64,000 bases of DNA from Anastrepha obliqua (Eukaryota > Arthropoda > Insecta > Diptera > Tephritidae): positions 49,264,001 to 49,328,000 of the forward strand of contig NC_072895.1 in assembly GCF_027943255.1 (NCBI RefSeq). The letters run 5' to 3'. Within the stretch, counting starts at the first letter, position 1; each line of letters starts with the position of its first letter. Shown here in pieces: positions 1-11,064 of this stretch. A model generated the notes under the pieces. The model was not told the origin of the DNA. It searched no databases and saw nothing but the letters and a program-made list of their open reading frames with translations. Made by a program: the position numbers and the translations under genes.

Positions 1-227
1 GCATCCATAGAGACATAAATTCGGGCATAAATTGGTGCATGCGCGATGCCACAAATCAGCTCTTCAATATAGAAAATAAAGTAAAATAAAATTCAACAGC
101 AAAATCCGCTTTCCACGCATATGTAGAAAAACGAGGTTGTTAAATTAGATTAGCGCTTCGCTAAGCCTAAGCATTGCTACAAGCCTAAATTTTTTTGTTC
201 TGTTGGTACACTCTTCATATGAACGTA

Positions 228-772
228 TAGGCTTATTCAATAGGTGCGCTTCAACTTTTTTCCGATAGGGAGGGCGAACGGCGCAATGTTTTTTTATTTT
301 TCGCTTGTCATTTGTAAACTTCATTAGTATACATTTCATCATGGAACGCTACACACTTGAGCAACGATTGCAAATCGTGCAAATTTTTTATGAAAATAAT
401 CGTTCTGTTGCTGCTACTTTAAGAGCATTTCGGCCATTTTACGGTCCATTTAACAAGTCGTCCCGTTTTGGGGTTATGTGAAGTCATTGGTCTACATTAA
501 CAAGCCGGCGACGATTTGTGAGCTCAGAGCCAATATTGAACGCGAAATTGCTGGAATTTCGGCCGATTTATGCAAAAGAGTGGTCGAAAATTGGGTTCAA
601 CGATTGGACTTCGTAAAACGTGCACGCGGTGGTCATGCAAAAGAAATCGAATTTCATATTTAAATGTATATGTTCGAACTCGATAATAAAAAGAAATTAG
701 TTAAAAAAGTCAAACCGTTTATTTTTTATTCAAAAAAGTTCAAAAGTTGAAGCGCTCTTACTGAAAAACCCT
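228..772 (+). mobile_element. Internally deleted DD41D (IS630/Tc1) element, MITE-like
   Basis: Imperfect terminal inverted repeats start TAGGCTTATTCAATAGGTGC on the left and, on the reverse complement of the right end, TAGGGTTTTTCAGTAAGAGC. Both continue into GCGCTTCAAC. TA flanks both ends (226-227 and 773-774). Only the first ~35 and last ~65 codons of a transposase remain, so the catalytic core is gone. A second copy with the same structure and size lies at 25,929-26,473 on the other strand. That supports spread as a non-autonomous family rather than two independent decays. Confidence 0.85.
341..663 (+). pseudogene. DD41D transposase remnant (N- and C-termini fused)
   Basis: The N-terminal segment begins at the ATG at 341 and reads MERYTLEQRLQIVQIF, the typical start of the helix-turn-helix in rosa-like/DD41D transposases. 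After about 45 residues it meets a stop near 479. From about 478 another frame gives the usual C-terminus (motif YVKSLVY, then RARGGHAKEIEFHI at the end). The segment holding the three catalytic aspartates has been deleted and the fusion is out of frame. It cannot encode a working enzyme. The family call rests on recognised motifs. Confidence 0.8.
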
Positions 773-879
773 ATATTTAAAGTTTTATTTCAGTCTGTCA
801 ATTCATTCTTTGCCATTTAGTATCCTGACGTACATCAGTATTTTTTACAATGTAAAAAATTAAGTATTGTGCAGTGATT

Positions 880-1903
880 TAATTTTTGGTTTTGGAAGAT
901 TTAAAAGCAAAAAAAAAATTAAGATCGAATGTTGAAAGAGTATGAAGACTTTTCGTCATCAGTTAGTATAGTCCAAAGATAGGTTGCTGAATTTGAAAGT
1001 GGTCGTACAAGCCTTCAAGACGATCCACGTCAAGGACGTCTAAAAGCAATAACAACACCAGAAATCTTAGAAAAAAATACAAGATATCGTATTGGAAAGA
1101 TACTTAGCAGAAGCCCTAGGCATCTCATTATATAGTGTAAGCAATATTTTGACTAAAGTATTAGGTTCCACACAATGGGTGCCACACTCTCTAAAAATGA
1201 AATGAAAACATATTCGAATGTGTTTTCGAAAGAATAAAGTGGATTTTGTGCATCGATTCGTCATTGTGGATGAGACTTGTGTCTGTGTATTAACATGCTC
1301 TTAAATCAAAACAAGAGGCTAAGGAGTGGTGTGAACCTGCTTCTTCCGCTACGAAACGAGTTCGTGTCCAGAAATTGGCCAAGAAGGTGTTAGTATCAGT
1401 TTTTTGGGATGCGAAAATAATTTTGTTTGTGGACTACTTTCGAACTAGTAAAATAAGGATTTTTGCATATTATTGTAACCTTTTAGATCAGCTGAAGTAT
1501 AAATTTCATGAAAAAAACACCCAGCTGGCAAAAGAAAAAATACTTTTTTAATAGGACAGTGAACCGTGTCACAAGAGCATTTTGACAATGGCTAAAATCC
1601 ATGAATTAAAGCTCGAATTGTTGTAGCGTCCACCGTATTCACCAGATTAAATCCCTAGCGACTTCTATCTGTTTCCATACCTAAAAAATGCATCCGTGGA
1701 AAGCGTTTTTCATGAAACGATGAGGCAATAGCTTTGGAAGCGTATTTTGCAGCTCTTCCAGATTCTCACCTTAGGGATGGAATTCATAAATCAGAATCTC
1801 GTTGGAGCAAGTGTATTGATGTTCAGGAAAACTACAATAAATATATTGAATGATACAATTGTGCTTTTACTATTGAACTGCAAAACTTATTGTACAACCT
1901 AAT
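880..1903 (+). pseudogene. Decayed mariner transposase gene
   Basis: Fragmentary plus-strand translation recovers mariner motifs in order: an HTH linker resembling FESGRTSLQDDPRQGR near 990-1045, a DET triad region near 1265, EWCEPAS and KRVRVQK near 1330-1370, SVFWDAK near 1400, and LLDQLKYK near 1480. Later motifs are broken by stops and frameshifts. The right end carries a mariner-like terminus whose reverse complement starts TTAGGTTGTACAATAAG. I could not find the matching left terminus, so the 5' boundary is approximate. This copy is clearly older than those at 22 and 43.7 kb. Confidence 0.7.
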
Positions 1904-3030
1904 ATAAAAAGTATTAATCACATATAAATAAAAGCGGTTCGGATGTCAAATCTATTAAATTTTCATCGTAATCTAAAAATTAGTTATTTAATTAATTAAT
2001 TTGCTTAGTCATGCCCGCGAAGCATACTAAACAAAAATCATTAAATCTCAAATCGTATGTTGCTATTAGTATGTTTCTTTCTCTGAAAGTTTTACAATAA
2101 CATTTACAATTTCAATACACCCGAGCCGAGCTCCTTCTTCTATTTGTGACATGCATCTTAATGTTTTTCCACAAATGGAAATGACTGTATGTAAGCCTAA
2201 GTCTTATATACTCTTTAATAATGCAGCTCAATTATCGTATTATTTATACACATTTCAAGCGGCATACCACTAACTGAAACATTTAATTAAATTTTCTCTT
2301 TTTTACTCTCTGCCTTTTGAATTGGTTAAAATTTGCTTACGTTCTAAAAATGTAAGTAATTCAGTGCATTGGCATGTGGTTTCAATTTGTTAGCTGTTGC
2401 TGCAATTGCCTTTTCTCCACTCTTTCATCCTTCTAAGTTTATACGATTATAGAAGAAACACTGATTTCTCCTTGTAAATGTGGCAACAAAGCAATTCGTA
2501 AGAGTTAATGTACTTCAATTAATCATACACGTATTTCTATATAATCATATAATGAAAGTAATGCTTAAATTACCCTGCCAAGAAACACTCAACTAGTGAA
2601 ATCCATTTCTTGTTCATTATAAATAACATTTCGTCAATGGCAAACAACTTTGCTCAGAGTGCGATGACCGTGGCAGTGTGACAGGTACGCCAAATGTAAA
2701 AGAAAATTTAAATTCATTAATAACTTCTTTTTATATTAGTAATTTATAAATGTGGTGAAATAAATATTATGAAATTCATTAACAATGACGCTGGCAAGCA
2801 AACCTCAAAGTTTGAGATATTTTTTTAAACTCCATTTCAGGTGCATGAAGGGTCTTCATTGCGCTCATAATTTTCATTTTTAAACAATGTAACGTATATA
2901 GAAGGTGTAGGTGAGGGAAAATTTATTTACTTATTTTATTATCTATTTTTCAACTGAAGGCTTTAGTTGTACACTTAATAAAAGACAATTGCAGCTATGA
3001 AGCAGTGTTTGAGGATTTTGTTTCCAACAT
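1904..3030. other. Gene-free AT-rich stretch
   Basis: I see no coding region with recognisable motifs. The only identified piece is the SINE fragment near 2115-2200. The rest is unique-looking AT-rich DNA. Confidence 0.5.
2115..2200 (-). repeat. SINE 3'-part fragment
   Basis: It contains CCGAGCTCCTTCTTCTATTTG followed by a block ending in TTCCACAAATGG. These match, with substitutions, the body of the fuller SINE at 46,245-46,555 in the same orientation. Only the 3' portion is present; the tRNA-like head is missing. Confidence 0.6.
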
Positions 3031-3031
3031 A

Positions 3032-3923
3032 AAGGGTGGGCCATATAGCGTTTGCTTTTTGAAATACCTATTTTTTTTGAGAATGGTAACACAAATGACA
3101 TGTCGAATGTGTTCATAATTTACTTAAAGGTTTGACATTTACGAAATGGGACGCTATACGCTTGAACAAAATTGGGAAATATTGAAAACCTATTTCCAAA
3201 GTGGTGAGTCTTCTTCTTCTTCTTTTCTGATTTTCACATCGGTGGCTACGTCAATAAGCAAAATTGTCGGACTTGGGGCTCAGAAAATCCACACGTTACT
3301 GTGGAGAAGCAAATGCATCCACAACGAGTCACTGTTTGGTGCGGCTATTGGTCTGGCGGCATCATGGGGCCATTTTTTTTCGAAAATGAGCGAGGAGCCG
3401 CGGTTACAATAAATGGCGAGCGTTACCGTGACATGCTCAACGAGTTTTTGTTTCCAAAAATTGGACGACATTTGGTTTCAACAGGACCGTGCAACTTGTC
3501 ACACTGCCAAAGTTACACTCGAAATTTTGGCTACCGATTTTGAAAACCGAATAATCAGCCGAAATTCCGATATCAATTGGCCGCCTCGGAGCTGTGATTT
3601 AAGCCCGTTGGACTATTTTTTGTGGGGAGCTGTTAAGGACAAATGCCATGCGAACCATCCAGAGACGATTGATGCTTTAAAACACGAAATCGAAGATGCC
3701 ATTCATGAAATTGGAGCCCAAACAATCGAAAATGTGCTTAAAAATTGGGTTGATCGAATGGTATACTGTAAAGTCTGGTCTACTGTAAAGTCATTTGAAC
3801 AATATTATTTTTCATTCATAAATGACAATGTTCAATCTTCAAAATAAAAAAAAAGTTTGAAAAAATATTGATTAGATTTTTTTTTAGCCAATTCAAAAAG
3901 CAAATTTTACATGGCCCACCCTA
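3032..3923 (+). mobile_element. DD41D element with GGGTGGGCCAT termini, internally deleted
   Basis: Terminal inverted repeats read AAGGGTGGGCCATATAGCG on the left and TAGGGTGGGCCATGTAAAA on the reverse complement of the right end. Both continue to TTTGCTTTTTGAA. TA lies at 3030-3031 and 3924-3925. The ~892-bp length is shorter than the usual ~1.3 kb of such elements. The missing part lies between the N-terminal HTH and the first catalytic region. Confidence 0.88.
3146..3847 (+). pseudogene. DD41D (rosa-like) transposase, broken
   Basis: It starts MGRYTLEQNWEILKTYF. It then jumps, by deletion and frameshift, to the region reading GGYVNKQNCRTWGSENPHV, followed by HPQRVTVWCGYW and NGERYRDMLNEFLFPK. 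A second frameshift near 3460 leads to DDIWFQQDRATCHTA and PPRSCDLSPLDYFLWG. From the QQD aspartate to the D of PLDYF there are 41 intervening residues, giving the DD41D signature. The C-terminal end is unusual: after WVDRMVYCKVW the frame runs on for about 30 residues that do not look like the usual tail. At least two frameshifts make it inactive. Confidence 0.82.
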
Positions 3924-3925
3924 TA

Positions 3926-5035
3926 TGAACAGATGAATCCGAAGATAATCTTGACTCTAATCATATTATCTTTAGACTTCAATTTTACCAAGAAGGCGAA
4001 AAAATATTTCATTCACTAATTTATTCTATTGTAACTTATTAACTTATTTAATATGGGTGATGGGTGTGTAAGTTCGTCGATATTTACCATATTTCGGATT
4101 CATATTTCTATGAGTAAGACCATTCCGAAGAACGAATTTCATCAAAATCGGGTGATATTTAGTATTTCCACAAAGATGGCCGTGAGCCAATCTTTACAAT
4201 ATTTCATATTTTTTCTTTCCTCAGTACAAATAAAGTAAATACAAAATTTCAGCGAAAATTTTAGGGAACGTTACACTGTGCGTGGCCTCTTGCGTTGGCT
4301 CAGTTTGCTTATTGTGTAATTTTGTTGGGATAGAGGCGATGGTGAGATTTTTGGAGTTCAATAAACATAATTTATTGTGTAATTTTACAAATTTAATAGA
4401 GTGAGAGTGTCTAAAATTACATAAGGCTGGCCAATATTGCCATTTATTTTTTTTTAAATGTAGTTATTTTGAAAGTATTACAAAAACAGAATATAAATAA
4501 AACCAATCCACCATAGTCGCATGAGTTTTTGTATGACTTCTACACGATTTTCCTCGGGTTTTGAAAATATGAGAGTAAATATGAATAAAAGTTAGAAAAA
4601 GTTCTTTCAGCAGCGGTCGCCTTGAACAGATTTGTTTAGCTTGAAAACCATTTCAAGATAAACGATGGTCATTCAAAATGTGGAAAAACATCAGCATGCA
4701 CAGTACCAACTAGAGGCTAAGCTCTGCAGAACATATAAAAATGGATGTATGAGCCAGTTTAATGGTATATATGGTACTTATGTACATATTCATTATCATC
4801 ATTGTTAGCTCAACAACTCATTCCACGAGTTCTCCCACAATGTATACCAAATAATTCAGCGTCTCTAACTACGCCATAGAACCATTGGCGTACCCAGTAG
4901 GATTTACTTCGGTGGATATGCTTCGTCTGCACTTATATCATGACCAGCTCATCGTAGACAGTCAGATTTTATTGGTGTGACAAAATCCGGATGTTTATAA
5001 ATTCTTTGAAGCTTGTGATTGAATTGTATTCTTCA
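3926..5035. other. Gene-free stretch
   Basis: AT-rich sequence without recognised motifs or clear repeats. The short reading frame at 4053-4238 has no recognisable features and I do not call it a gene. Confidence 0.5.
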
Positions 5036-5395
5036 AAGGGTAAGGTTAGGTTAGGTTGACCTGGCTGACTGAAAGCTATTATATATTGCTATTTGTCCTT
5101 AGTACTTAGTGGTACTAGATGGAGCGTGACACTTACATTTCCTTGCAGTAGGTTTCTTGTAATAAGCCTGCGTCTTTTGTGAATCTAAGTAAGCTCCTCT
5201 CATATTGTAGAGCTGTTAAACATTTCATTCGGGTTCTAGCCAATGCAGGACAAGAATATATTTAGAAGGTGTTCTAGAGTTTCCCTCTCTTCCTGTTCAT
5301 TCTCAAATTCGCAGCTATCATTGTTTGGAATTCCCATTTTGTATGCGTTTGCTGCTAACTAATTGTGGCCTGTCAGGTAGGCGTTTCCGCAAATA
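5036..5395 (-). mobile_element. LINE 3' end fragment (RNase H C-terminal region)
   Basis: Minus-strand translation gives YLTGHN, a stop, then AYKMGIPNNDSCEF, EETLEHLL-like residues and, after a frameshift, PALARTRMKCL. This is the cysteine-bearing tail that follows RNase H in I/jockey-superfamily LINEs with an RNase H domain. The 3' end reads CAACCTAACCTAACCTTA on the minus strand. Stops and a frameshift show an old copy. Confidence 0.65.
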
Positions 5396-5925
5396 GCACC
5401 AAATATTTTTCGTAGGATTTTACGCTCGAAACATCGGCCTTGCTTAGGGTCCAAGTTGCCGTTGCGTATATAAGTACTGGTACGCTAAAATACGATTAAT
5501 TGTTACTTTCGCTGGCAAAGTATTCTTTGGTAAAATTAAGTCATTATGTTGTTTTTATTGTTGGTTTTGAACGCGGATATTTGAATTCTGAATAATGTTT
5601 TAAGACTTAGTCCAATGTTCTGCCCTGCTTGTTCTTGCGGTGATGAAGTACCTTTGTCTTGTCTTTATTATGAGATATTCGTGCCGCTTTTGCATTTTTA
5701 AGGCTTTTTAAAGTTCATCAAGGGATGTCGTTATAATGTCCAAATCATCAACATATGCCAGGATTTGTACCGATTTGAAGAATATAGTTCCATTTATGGC
5801 TATGCCAACTTTTCTTATAACTTTTTCAAGGCGAGATTAAGCAGCAGCGATGAAATACTAAATCCTTGTCTGAAGCCATTTCTTGATATGAATTCCGATG
5901 ACCGCGAACTTCTAATTCTGTGTGT
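5396..5925 (-). mobile_element. LINE reverse transcriptase fragment (different family)
   Basis: On the minus strand the palm region reads LRQGFSISSLLLN-like residues, then GIAINGTIFFKSVQIL and the catalytic box AYVDDLDIITTSLDEL. Further on comes YATATWTLSKADV, which corresponds to the thumb motif 'YGAETWTL'. The pattern differs from the RNase H tail that abuts it at about 5390, so two LINE remnants lie end to end in the same direction. Several stops interrupt it. Confidence 0.65.
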
Positions 5926-7327
5926 TTAAATCATAGAGTGAGTATAAATATTTAAAACTATTTCGAAATTTCGAACTTTAAAGTATTTATTAAGTTGATG
6001 ACAAACTATTACACAAAATCTGTAGTTTCAGGTTCATATGAATTTTTTTCTGAATAGCTTTTACAGTCGTACTCTGTTATGTATCATATATTATATATAA
6101 ACGTAGATAAACGTAAAGTTCAGAAGGTTCATAACTTTATAGAAAAATAGTTATGTAAAATATTTTGAAAGTTGCTCTTTTAAATTTTGCTCCTCATAGC
6201 AACAGCGATCGAGTAAAGAGCTCATGAAAAACAATCTGTAAAATTAAAAAATTAAGTCGCAATAATACTCTTAATGGAGAATGGAGAAAAGTAGTTGGTC
6301 ACATACGAGGATCGTTAAAAATGTCTCCAGGCATTTTTGATATACGCTTTCTTGTATAGGTTTCAACTCTTTCAGATATACGCTCTTTATCTCTTTGCGC
6401 AAAGTCTCAGTTTTCTCATAGAAACTAGATCACGATGATCTTTTTGTACAAGAAAAACATTTTTCCCATTAAAATAAATTCCAGAGGTTGCCACGTCTAG
6501 GCTAGCTAATTCTTTTATATCACCATTCCAAATGAGCGATATACTCAAAACATGTTGCGTTGGCTAGACTTTTACTGTTTATTCTACTGAAAAAGAATGT
6601 TGCTTTAATAAAAATGTATTGCAGATTATTCCCATCTTGGTGATAAGAAAGATTTTTGTTCGCGTATTCTACAAAATCAAAAATATTACACGCCCTCAAA
6701 TTTTGGTGAGCTCCTTCAATTTTTTTTTTAGTAATTTGGGATTTAATAAATCTTTAAAAAGAACAGTGTTGGCAATTTTTAAACCAATAATGACTTTTTC
6801 GAACATAGTTTCAATATTTGGCATAAATTTGCTGCCAGTTTGAAATTTACGCAATTTGTTTTATATTTTCGACTTTGGTAGCTTATTTCCTATAATTTTA
6901 CAAAAAAAGAAGTTCCATTTAAGTCATTTCTTGTAAAGAACGTTTTATTTTAAGTAAAACAAAACTTCAGTCTTTAAAATTAACTAAGGGGTTATGAAAG
7001 TATGGAGTTTTACACAAAGAGAGAAAATCACTGGAATGAATATTAAAAAAAAAATTAATGCAGTGTTGAATATTTTTTTCTCTATTTTCATAACCAACGT
7101 CTTTGCAAAGCACATGACAATATTTTTGTAATATTCCCATAAAACAAGATGACATATTTTCGTCGAAGTGAAAAAATTGGTTTCAAGAAAAACAGCTTAA
7201 AATTTTATGCGCATTTCTCACCCCTTACATTTTCACGATTTGTTAAAGTTAATCGGGCACAAAACTTTTCATGAACATCAACACCGTTAGCTTAGACACT
7301 GAAAGCAGTATGGAGCTAAAAAGTAGC
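5926..7327. other. Gene-free stretch
   Basis: AT-rich DNA. The frame at 6619-6843 is composed of low-information residues without a known motif. No TIRs or tandem array seen. Confidence 0.5.
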
Positions 7328-7329
7328 AT

Positions 7330-7525
7330 ACTGACGAAATCCCTCGTATCTCTTCAAAAATTGTCCGGGAATGTGAGTTGATGCTAATCCCGTTGCAAAG
7401 TGGAATGAGCTTGAACTTTTATAGGTGCCGGGACACTGAGATGTTACAGACAACGAATACGCTGATGAGTTTGCAAATTGGTGTTGATTGGATCCTCTGT
7501 TCCTATACTTCAAATTCTCTTTGTA
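7330..7525 (+). mobile_element. Probable LINE RNase H scrap
   Basis: In broken frames the plus strand gives VPGH, then DVTDNEYADEFANW near 7420-7480. This resembles the WVPGH...GNExAD core of LINE RNase H domains. One frameshift and one stop separate the pieces, and little else is recognisable. Confidence 0.45.
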
Positions 7526-8791
7526 GGCCTTCAGTAAGAGAGTCGGAGAATGAACAATACTTTCCGGCGTCCACTATCTCATTCCATATAGTATACTGAA
7601 CAAAAGTGCGAGTATACGTATTCAACATATGGGCTGAAAAGTCCCGATCCTAACACATAGACGGCATTAGTTTTATTGCATTCACCTCTTTTACAGTTAG
7701 TACTAACCTTAAAAAGACAGCTGTTAAACTTTCATGGTACTCTATTCATTGGTTCGTGAGTTATTGTGCTAAGAGTGACGCTGCTTTTGTGATTTTCAAA
7801 ACATTGAATCAAAAACAATTTCGTGTTTTAATTTATTAAAGAAGCAGTGCTTTATGGGGAAAACTACCGTTCACGCAAAGCAATGGCTTGAGAAATGTTA
7901 TGGGTACTCCGTCCCATCAGAAACAATAATAAAATAATGGTTTGCTGACTTCAAACGTGGTTGGAGAGACACCGATGATGCACAACGCAGTGGACGTCCA
8001 AATGAGGCTGTGACACACGAAAAGATAAACAAATACCCAAATCGTTCAAATGATCGAAAAGTGAAGTTGCGTGAGTTAGTTGACAAGCATTTGACTATGA
8101 GAAAGCGCTGTTCAATTTGGGTGCCGCGTCTGCTCAGTGTTTTGTTTCATCAAGGTAACGCATAGTGTCCCAAGTCAATCAAAACAACGGCAAAATTACA
8201 TGAATTGAACTGCGAATTGCCAGATTTGGCTTCCAGCGACTACTGGCTGTTTGCAGGCCTAAAAAATGCTCGCCGGTAAGAAATTTCGCTCGAATGTAGA
8301 GGTTATCGCTAAAACTGAGGCCAGGGCCGTGGAGAGAGTATTCGGGCCCCTGGGGAAACTTGAGATGCGGGCCCCTACAAATTTTTTTTATTTATCAAAA
8401 TGCGTATTATGTTATAGTGATATAACATTTAAACATTGAAAAACTCATTGATAAAATTTTTGATAGAATTAATTATGAAATATTGATTAAAATGAATTTT
8501 AGAAAACTCTTCAGCAGATCTGAAATAAAAAACGCAGCTGAAAAAAGTAAAATTTTTTTATTCATTTTGTGAGCCTTACAAATATTTGAAAATTACTGCC
8601 ACGATGCTTAGAATTTTGCTTTTCTTGCTTTAGCTGAGGCAAAAGCTCTTATAATATCATCAAAGTCGAGTTTCCTTGCTAACTCAGATTCCAAATACAA
8701 AGTTGCCAATCCTGTTACTCGACTCTGAGTTGAACAAGAACGATGGTAGTCTTTGATCCTTGATAAAGCGCTGAACGATCTTTCGGCGCCG

Positions 8792-9608
8792 CACACTGGG
8801 GATTTTTGTAGAGAGATGCGGAAAAAAGTATACATCCCAAAAAATATTTACATTTTTACTACTAACGAAGTTGAATATATTTGTGTATGAAAAGAACAGG
8901 TTTAAAAACTATTTAAAAAAAAATTTAAAAAAACGATGTTTTTTAAAATTCATAAATTTTATTTTTAAAAATATATGGAAAGAACATGATTTAAAACAAT
9001 GTTCAAAAACTGTTTAAAAAAAAAATGTTGAAAATCAATGTTTTTTCCATATAGAAATATATACTACTGCGTTATTTGTAAAAATATGAAAATTTTCAAC
9101 ATTGCCAAAAAATAATCAGTGGCGCCTGGTGGCACCTGCAATTGATTAAAACTGAAAGAGACGCTATTAAGCAACACGTTGATACTAGTTTCTGACCGTA
9201 GGTAAATGTAGCTCAACTTGCAGATCCAAGAATATGAAGGAATATGATTTTCGTAAAATTAATTATAATTAGATAATCAAATGCTTCACAGCCTTTGTTC
9301 TTCCGGCTAAAATACAAAAAAATATCGTACCCTAAATGAAAAATAAAAAATTGGGAGTCGGCTCAAGCAAAAGAAAAAAAAACTACCTTGGGCCTTGAAG
9401 TTTTTTCTTAGTCAGTTCAATACTATAAAAAAATTATACTTTTGACATATCTATAAAAAAAAAACTGTAAGTCGTTTTAGTAATTCTTAAGTTTAGTAAT
9501 TCTTTTGGATTTTATTGTTGGTTCTATTCTGGAATTTAGAAATACCATTAAACATTGCGTAGGTGGTATGTTGCAAATTTGACTTTCTTCCGCTAAATCC
9601 CCAGTGTG
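8792..9608. mobile_element. Transib copy A, non-coding deletion derivative
   Basis: Both termini are present: CACACTGGGGATTTTTG at the left and CCCCAGTGTG at the right (9599-9608). It is 817 bp. It aligns with copy B along its length except that the transposase-bearing segment of B (about 11,400-12,333) is missing. The join falls within a short ATTGCC-containing stretch. Its right outer flank (CACTG) does not match its left flank (CGCCG), so it has no duplication of its own here. Confidence 0.82.
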
Positions 9609-10260
9609 CACTGCGGCAAACTCCAATATCGAAATTTTACACCGATTTCAGTCAAAAACATTAAGAATGATCACCAACTCACTCTACTATATTACTCGCA
9701 AATACACCGTGACCTCCAAATGAATGAAATTTGAAATTTTAGTAGCGACGCAATCATACTTTGGCTTCTTGGACTTTAGGAAAACTACATTTACGAAGTG
9801 CTTGTAAGCACTTGCTCAGTGATATTTTTATAAAAACCTCTGAACATGTTAATTACAGATTATCACGTGTTCTTTGAGACAATGAATGTTGTGAAAAATT
9901 AGATCAACGGTTTTCTAGTCAAAAACCTGCTGTAGAGTGAACATCTATTGATATGAGCATCGCTGCTAACATTGCGATCCCACGCTGGGCTAAAATGCTT
10001 ATCAGTTTGTCAACAATGTATGAGCCACAGCCTGGATTTTCTAAAAACGAACACTACGATAATCACCAAATCAACAATTTGAGGGTCAGACCTACCACCA
10101 CATGAAAAAACGTACTGAAGACTCGACTTATGAGTGGATAATAGGCATAGTAGGCAATTACATTTTTCATAATTCTTATGACACGTATCAAGCAATCTTA
10201 AAACTATTACGACAAGCCAAAAATGGAAAAATTTTACTCTGAAAATTTCATTTCACAAAA
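9609..10260. other. Unrecognised DNA inside the Transib block
   Basis: Between copy A and the LINE fragment lies about 650 bp without recognisable motifs on either strand. It is presumably host or older repeat DNA carried with the block. Confidence 0.5.
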
Positions 10261-10275
10261 AAATTCTCTTTACAA

Positions 10276-11061
10276 AGAAACATAGGCTCCCTATAATCTC
10301 CCCGCTAATTTTTAAGGGTGTGGAGAATACTTTGAAAGAGAATGTCAATTACCTAGGACTCATATTAGACAGGAAGCTCATGTGGAAGTCTAATATTGAG
10401 GAAATAGTAAAGAAGGCCAACGTTGCATTATATTCTTGCAAAAAAGTGGTCGGTATCAAATGGGAACTAACACCTCGTGTTACGCTCTATACTTCTGTAG
10501 TTAGGCCAATCTTAATGTATGGAATACTTGTATGGTGGCCATCTGCTCAAAAGGCGACTTACGCTAAAATCATGAGTAAGGTCCAAAAAACCGGTTTTTT
10601 ATGCATCTCTGGCGCTTTAAGGACTACCCCAAACAGAGCGCTGGAAGTGCTAATCAATTTACCTGCCCTAAATCTGGTAGGGAAACACGTGGCTGCCGCC
10701 TCGGCGCTCAGACTCAAAAGTATGGCACTATGGAAAGACCGGTGGTTTGGCCACGCTTCTATTTTGCTTTCTCTGAATTGTCACAAACAAGAAATAGACT
10801 ACTCTATCCCTGGACTCACCTTTGAAAGGCTCTTCAAGACGACTATACCGTCAAGAAGGGTGTGGCAGACACCAAGGTCATGGAGAAGGGGGGAATTAAA
10901 TGTTTATACAGATAGTTCCAAGCTAGACGATAAGGTTGCCTATGAAGTTTTCTCGAAGGAATTAGGACTGGAACTATCCGTTCGACTACCAGACTACTGC
11001 AGCGTCTATCCGGCAGAGGTTCTGACAGTAAAAGAAGTGGCTACATATCTAAATACGCACG
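10276..11061 (+). pseudogene. LINE ORF2 fragment: RT thumb and RNase H
   Basis: The open frame starts inside ORF2 (KHRLPIISPLIFKGVENT) and is open at least 255 codons. It carries NYLGLILDRKLMWKSNIEE and ANVALYSCKK, then VRPILMYGILVWWPSAQKAT and ALRTTPNRALEVLINLPAL, the thumb and connection of I-superfamily LINEs. RNase H begins LNVYTDSSKLDDKVAYEV and reaches AEVLTVKEVATYL. There copy B of Transib cuts it off after CGCCG. The first RNase H acidic residue (YTD) and the glutamate (AE) are retained. The upstream RT palm with the catalytic aspartates is missing. The reading frame is surprisingly clean for a fragment, suggesting it was not very old when trapped. Confidence 0.85.
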
Positions 11062-11064
11062 CCG

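Noticed and set aside
5041..5056. GGTTAGGTTAGGTT, resembling the insect telomere repeat TTAGG
   Set aside because: Only two to three units, and it sits exactly at the 3' end of a LINE fragment, which explains it.
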